Shown piece after piece: positions 7,605 through 10,240 of a DNA stretch of 10,240 bases. The stretch covers positions 1-10,240 of the forward strand of contig DIUL01000199.1 in the NCBI GenBank assembly GCA_002422345.1, read 5' to 3'. Below the pieces are notes generated by a model. The model was not told where the DNA came from. It did no database searches and saw nothing but the letters and a program-made list of their open reading frames with translations. The DNA comes from Acetobacteraceae bacterium UBA6159 (GTDB lineage: Bacteria > Pseudomonadota > Alphaproteobacteria > Acetobacterales > Acetobacteraceae). Each line of letters opens with the position of its first letter. Position 1 is the first letter of the stretch. The position numbers were made by a program, and so were the translations under genes.

Positions 7605-7680
7605 CGACTCCGAAAGCAGTCTGCGCGGCGCGTTGCGGAATTTCACGGCGCCTGACGCGATAGCGGAGCCACGGCCATGA
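7555..7680 (+). pseudogene. CusB-like membrane fusion protein, C-terminal remnant
   Basis: On the plus strand the frame reads GEDVVAATSGIAANLIIDSE, then SSLRGALRNFTAPDAIAEPR, ending TGA 7678-7680. The phrase IDSESSLRGAL is characteristic of the C-terminus of CusB/HlyD-type periplasmic adaptors, which usually end with a GEKVV...FLIDSE pattern. Its stop overlaps an ATG that begins a CusA-like N-terminus, the normal cusB-cusA order. Everything upstream of about 7555 belongs to the oppositely oriented methyltransferase gene, so only ~40 residues remain. Confidence 0.6.
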
Positions 7681-7736
7681 GCGCCCGCATCATTCGCTGG
7701 CCGGCGGCGAACCCGTTCCTGGTGCTGTTCGAGACT
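7677..7736 (+). pseudogene. CusA-like RND pump, N-terminal remnant (about 20 residues)
   Basis: ATG 7677 begins MSARIIRWPAANPFLVLF, which fits the cytoplasmic N-terminus and first-helix start of CusA-family pumps (M..RIIxWSxxNxFLVLL by recall). GGAG lies eight bases upstream of the ATG. The match ends near 7736, eight bases from the DUF302 stop on the other strand, where the rest of the pump gene would be. With the CusB remnant before it, this is the breakpoint scar of a second cusBA-type operon, separate from the pump at the left edge. Confidence 0.55.
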
Positions 7737-7743
7737 GTTCCGA

Positions 7744-8130
7744 TCACAACGCCGCGATCACTTTTTCGAGCTTCGCGCGAACCTGCGCGGCGACCTGTTT
7801 CAGTTCCGGATTGTTGATCGCCTGCATGGATGCGACCGGATCTATGGCGGCCACCTCCGTCTGGCCGTTGCCAGCATCACGGACCACGACGTTGCAGGGC
7901 AGCATCGTGCCAGCCTTGTTCTCGAGTTTGATGGCCTCATAAGCCAGCGCCGGATTGCAGGCGCCGAGGATCCTGTAATTTGGGAAGTCGACCCCGATCT
8001 TCTTGTGCAACGTCTCCTTGACGTCGATCTCGGTTAGGATGCCGAAACCCGCCTGTTCCAGAGCATCCCGCGTGCGGGCCACAGCCTCGTCGAAAGTGAT
8101 GGGCAGGGTCTTCGCGAAATAGTACGACAT
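7744..8130 (-). CDS. DUF302 family protein
   Basis: A 128-residue protein, normal for the family. ATG 8130 is chosen because GAAAGGAAG precedes it closely and the upstream in-frame extension is not family-like. It has no signal peptide or membrane helix and is probably cytoplasmic. The DUF302 pattern is visible as FDEAVARTRDALEQAGFGIL, TEIDVKETLHKKIGVDFPNY, LGACNPALAYEAI and MLPCNVVVRD. Two conserved-looking cysteines, Cys58 and Cys79, could bind a ligand or metal. The molecular role of DUF302 is not established; members often sit near metal and sulfur genes. The gene follows the 43-residue membrane protein by 19 bases, so they are probably co-transcribed. Confidence 0.9.
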   Translation of the reverse strand: MSYYFAKTLPITFDEAVARTRDALEQAGFGILTEIDVKETLHKKIGVDFPNYRILGACNPALAYEAIKLENKAGTMLPCNVVVRDAGNGQTEVAAIDPVASMQAINNPELKQVAAQVRAKLEKVIAAL

Positions 8131-8149
8131 GCACGCTTCCTTTCGTCCG

Positions 8150-8281
8150 TTATTGCCGCTTGTTGAAAAACAGGTACTTGGCCAGTGCGGCGGCGGCGAG
8201 AACGACAACCACGAGGGTCAGTAGCCCTCCCAATCCCATACCCCACATCCCCGAGTAGCCGTTCATCGTTCCATTCATCAT
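8150..8281 (-). CDS. Tiny one-TM membrane protein, 43 residues, Met/Gly-rich N-terminus
   Basis: Reads MMNGTMNGYSGMWGMGLGG, then a hydrophobic helix (LLTLVVVVLAAAALA) and a positive tail KYLFFNKRQ. The start at 8281 has GAGG seven bases upstream; in-frame codons further up give a non-membrane, arginine-rich extension that is unlikely. It shares the MWGMG motif, the single helix and the KYLFxN+R tail with the 39-residue protein at 6447-6566, so the two are probably duplicated relatives. The five Met residues in the first 15 would face the periplasm if the positive tail stays inside, a setting suited to Cu(I)/Ag(I) binding; this is inference. It sits 19 bases ahead of the DUF302 gene. Function unknown. 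Confidence 0.8.
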   Translation of the reverse strand: MMNGTMNGYSGMWGMGLGGLLTLVVVVLAAAALAKYLFFNKRQ

Positions 8282-8393
8282 CGTAGCCTCGTGTATCAAA
8301 AGGGATTTTCGCGCGTTCGGGCGGCATGCCGGCCAGCCGTGGCGGTTACTCCAGTCATGCGGCCTCAAATCCTGCCTGCCGCCGCGGCCGCCG

Positions 8394-8774
8394 TTACTGG
8401 GCCGGCTTCATCATGGATTGCTGCTGTAGCATCTGTTCCATCATCCCCTGCATCATGTCCATGCGCTGCTGCATCGCCTGCATCTGCGGGGCATTTTTCG
8501 GATCCACAGTGCTGCTTCCCTGAGGCTGCCCCATCATTCCGCCCGGGCCCATCATGCCGCGCATGCCGCTCATTTGGTCTTGCATCAGTTTCATATGCTC
8601 GGCCATTATCTTCTGTCGCTCAGCGGGAGTCTTCGCCTGCGGCACCTGGTCCATCATCGTTTGCATCTGTTTGAAACGGCCTTGCATCTGTTCTGGAGTG
8701 GCATTTTGAGCAAAGGCCGCGGGTATGGCGAGCACCACGAATGCGGAGGCGGCAAGAAGGCGGAAGCGTTTCAT
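8394..8774 (-). CDS. Exported methionine/glutamine-rich protein
   Basis: A 126-residue protein with a clear Sec signal peptide (MKRFRLLAASAFVVLAIPAAFAQ; likely cut before QN). ATG 8774 is chosen over an upstream in-frame codon because AAGGA precedes it and the signal peptide then lies at the N-terminus. The mature part of about 104 residues has about 23 methionines, in pairs such as QTMMDQ, RGMMGPGGMMGQ, DMMQGMMEQM and SMMKPAQ, with helical Gln-rich flanks (AERQKIMAEHMKLMQDQM). Methionine clusters in a periplasmic protein are typical of Cu(I)/Ag(I) binding. No named family is recognised; it is not an evident CusF. It lies between the dodecin gene (52-bp gap) and the 43-residue membrane protein (112-bp gap). 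Periplasmic metal buffering is a reasonable inference. Confidence 0.87.
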   Translation of the reverse strand: MKRFRLLAASAFVVLAIPAAFAQNATPEQMQGRFKQMQTMMDQVPQAKTPAERQKIMAEHMKLMQDQMSGMRGMMGPGGMMGQPQGSSTVDPKNAPQMQAMQQRMDMMQGMMEQMLQQQSMMKPAQ

Positions 8775-8826
8775 GATCGATTTTCCTTTATTGATGTGAG
8801 ATTCGTCGTCTCCTTGAATGAGGTAA

Positions 8827-9054
8827 TCAATCCGATCTTGAATCTTCAAGTGTGAACCCGACTTTCAGCGTCACTTGGTAGTGGTGCACTTTTCCCTGTT
8901 CGATGTGTCCACGTGTTTGGATAACCTCGAACCAGCGGAGATGGTTGAGCGTGCGAGATGCGCGTGCGATGGCCTGCTGTATCGCATCCTCGACACTTGT
9001 CTCCGAGGAGCCAGCGAGTTCGATGATCTTGTAGATATGGTCCTGCATTTTCAT
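8827..9054 (-). CDS. Dodecin family flavin-binding protein
   Basis: Dodecins are small cytoplasmic proteins that form hollow dodecamers storing flavin or related ligands. The 75-residue length and pattern fit throughout: HIYKIIELAGSSETSVEDAI, QQAIARASRTLNHLRWFEV, RGHIEQGKVHHYQVTLKVGF. Trp41 matches the flavin-stacking Trp of the family and Gln60 the conserved residue that contacts the flavin ring, by recalled alignment. Start ATG 9054; the second ATG at 9048 is equally possible and the ribosome site is weak (AACGGA). It is the first gene of the minus-strand set, so its upstream region, next to the insertion sequence, should carry the promoter, but no convincing -35/-10 pair was found. Dodecins are linked to flavin storage and oxidative stress. 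Confidence 0.95.
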   Translation of the reverse strand: MKMQDHIYKIIELAGSSETSVEDAIQQAIARASRTLNHLRWFEVIQTRGHIEQGKVHHYQVTLKVGFTLEDSRSD

Positions 9055-9199
9055 TCCGTTCTTTTCTCAATCTGGCGTATTCCCGCCCATGCGGTCATCA
9101 TATTGTGCTAACGCGTGATCGCTGCTCATCGGCTCACTCCACGCATTGATCGACCGCTCCCAAGTGAAGCATTCCAACCGCGCTGCCTAGCAGACCGGC

Positions 9200-10240
9200 C
9201 ACAATCACACACTAGGGGCTCATTGATTATCCTCGGAAATTACCTATTGCCCCGCTCACGAATCCCCTCATTTTCCCGGGTAGCGCATAGCCCCGATTCG
9301 CCGCCGTTGCGTAGGACAATCCCGTCATGCTCAACCGGACAGGATCCATGGCGACGACGGACCGCACAAGCACTCGGATAGCCACCGTCCGCAACTTCCT
9401 CGGTGGGATATACGGCCCCGACCTGCACGCCAAACGCATCAATGCCCTTTCGGCCGCCACACTCGGGGTCATGACAGGCGCTTCGCTGGCGGTGGCGGCG
9501 ATCGGCCAGGCCTTGGCGCTGGCGCGCGGGCTGACCACCAAGCACGCCATCAAGCAGGTCGATCGGTTGATGAGCAACGCCGGCATAGACGTCTGGGCCA
9601 GCTTCGCCCGCTGGGTTCCGCGACAGATCGGCACCGCGCGAGACATCCTGGTCGCCATGGACTGGACCGACTTCGACCAGGATGGCCAATCGACGCTGGT
9701 GCTGAGCCTGGTCAGCAGCCACGGCCGCGCCGCGCCGCTGATCTGGCTGACGGTCTGGAAGGAAGAAATCGCCACCAGGCGCAACGACTACGAGGACGCC
9801 TGCCTGCGCCGGCTGGCCGAAACTATCCCGCCGGATTGCCGCGTGACGATCCTGGCCGATCGCGGCTTCGGCGATCAGAAGCTGTTCGCGTTCCTGACGA
9901 AACTGGACTTCACCTACGTCATCCGGTTCCGCGGCAACATTCAGGTTACCGACACCAAGGGCGAAACACGACGCGCGGCTGACTGGGTGGGCAAGGCCGG
10001 ACGCGCCCGCAAGCTGGCCAACGCCCGTGTGACCGCGAAGGGACAGACCGTGGGGGCCGTGGTCTGCGTGCACGCCAAGGGAATGAAGGAACCCTGGTGC
10101 CTGGCCGCCTCGGACCCCGAGGCGAAGGCGGCCACGCTGATCCATCATTACGCCCGTCGTTGGACTATCGATATCGACCAGACATGGCGACTCTCAAGAA
10201 TCAAGATGGACACGCTCGGCTTCAACAACAGGGAGCGGCA
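9200..10240 (+). mobile_element. Insertion sequence, IS4-like, right part outside window
   Basis: The element is defined by its transposase gene from 9327. Its left edge is a guess: the terminal inverted repeat cannot be identified because the right end is not in view. Bases 9055-9326 hold no gene. The AT-rich stretch near 9215-9245 could include the left end, and the insertion may separate the dodecin gene from its original upstream region. Confidence 0.4.
9327..10240 (+). CDS. IS4-family DDE transposase (3' end outside window)
   Basis: The frame begins MLNRTGSMATTDRTSTRIA and stays open to the window edge, 304 residues. ATG 9327 has AGGA ten bases upstream; ATG 9348 in the same frame is the alternative. 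The IS4-type DDE fold is visible: first Asp at residue 112 (LVAMDWTDFD), second Asp at 178 (TILADRGFGD), with the large insertion typical of this family before the third acid. The region of the Y-R-E-K signature reads YARRWTID, where Asp282 stands in place of the expected Glu and the following residues (IDQTWRLSRIKM) do not fit the usual pattern with Lys. Either the copy has decayed at this point or the subgroup differs. Long open frames on the opposite strand here are overlap artefacts. Confidence 0.88.
   Translation, partial: MLNRTGSMATTDRTSTRIATVRNFLGGIYGPDLHAKRINALSAATLGVMTGASLAVAAIGQALALARGLTTKHAIKQVDRLMSNAGIDVWASFARWVPRQIGTARDILVAMDWTDFDQDGQSTLVLSLVSSHGRAAPLIWLTVWKEEIATRRNDYEDACLRRLAETIPPDCRVTILADRGFGDQKLFAFLTKLDFTYVIRFRGNIQVTDTKGETRRAADWVGKAGRARKLANARVTAKGQTVGAVVCVHAKGMKEPWCLAASDPEAKAATLIHHYARRWTIDIDQTWRLSRIKMDTLGFNNRER

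Noticed and set aside
8282..8400. GC-rich palindrome (GCGGCCGC) after the Met-rich gene as a terminator
   Set aside because: No T-tract follows on the coding strand and the stem is short; intrinsic termination is not supported.
9097..9102. TATGAT on the minus strand as a -10 box for the dodecin gene
   Set aside because: No acceptable -35 box is found at the right distance, so it is not listed as a promoter.
9240..10148. Two long minus-strand open frames opposite the transposase
   Set aside because: They mirror the transposase coding strand, have no recognisable motif and no ribosome site; the plus-strand DDE motifs are clear.

Overview
The window reads as a GC-rich accessory region of a proteobacterium. 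Codon use and the style of the metal-efflux, terminase and integrase sequences suggest an alphaproteobacterium, perhaps Acetobacteraceae or a related group, but that placement is only an inference. The region mixes heavy-metal (copper/silver-type) functions with many broken mobile-element pieces. No rRNA, tRNA or CRISPR array was seen.

Layout. Bases 3-1949 (+) are the C-terminal ~650 residues of a CusA/CzcA-type RND metal-efflux pump that begins upstream of the window. Bases 1975-2240 look like a decayed group II intron 3' end: a short reading frame followed by a hairpin with the shape of domain V. Bases 2244-2534 (-) are a glutathione S-transferase cut off after its thioredoxin-fold domain, divergent from an intact MFS transporter (2708-3904, +). 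Bases 4040-5040 (-) are a prophage scar in which part of a terminase large subunit runs directly into a tyrosine integrase carrying a frameshift and an amber codon.

From 5041 to 9054 nearly everything is on the minus strand and looks like one or two operons with an envelope/metal theme. In order of transcription they are: a dodecin (9054-8827), a Met-rich exported protein (8774-8394), a 43-residue one-TM protein (8281-8150) and a DUF302 protein (8130-7744). Then comes a small plus-strand scar, the last residues of a CusB-like adaptor overlapping the first ~20 residues of a CusA-like pump (7555-7736). After it follow an N-truncated ICMT-like membrane methyltransferase (7604-7065), a four-TM protein (7068-6568), a second tiny one-TM protein (6566-6447) and an exported YVTN beta-propeller (6237-5041). 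The two tiny membrane proteins are related to each other, and the second is too short for ordinary gene calling.

The window ends in an IS4-like transposase (from 9327, +) that runs off the right edge. The most interesting item is the minus-strand set of tiny Met-containing membrane proteins with DUF302, ICMT-like, Met-rich and beta-propeller partners. It sits inside the scar of a cusBA operon and downstream of an intact CusA-type C-terminus. It may be a copper/silver-linked envelope module; its function is not shown by the sequence.
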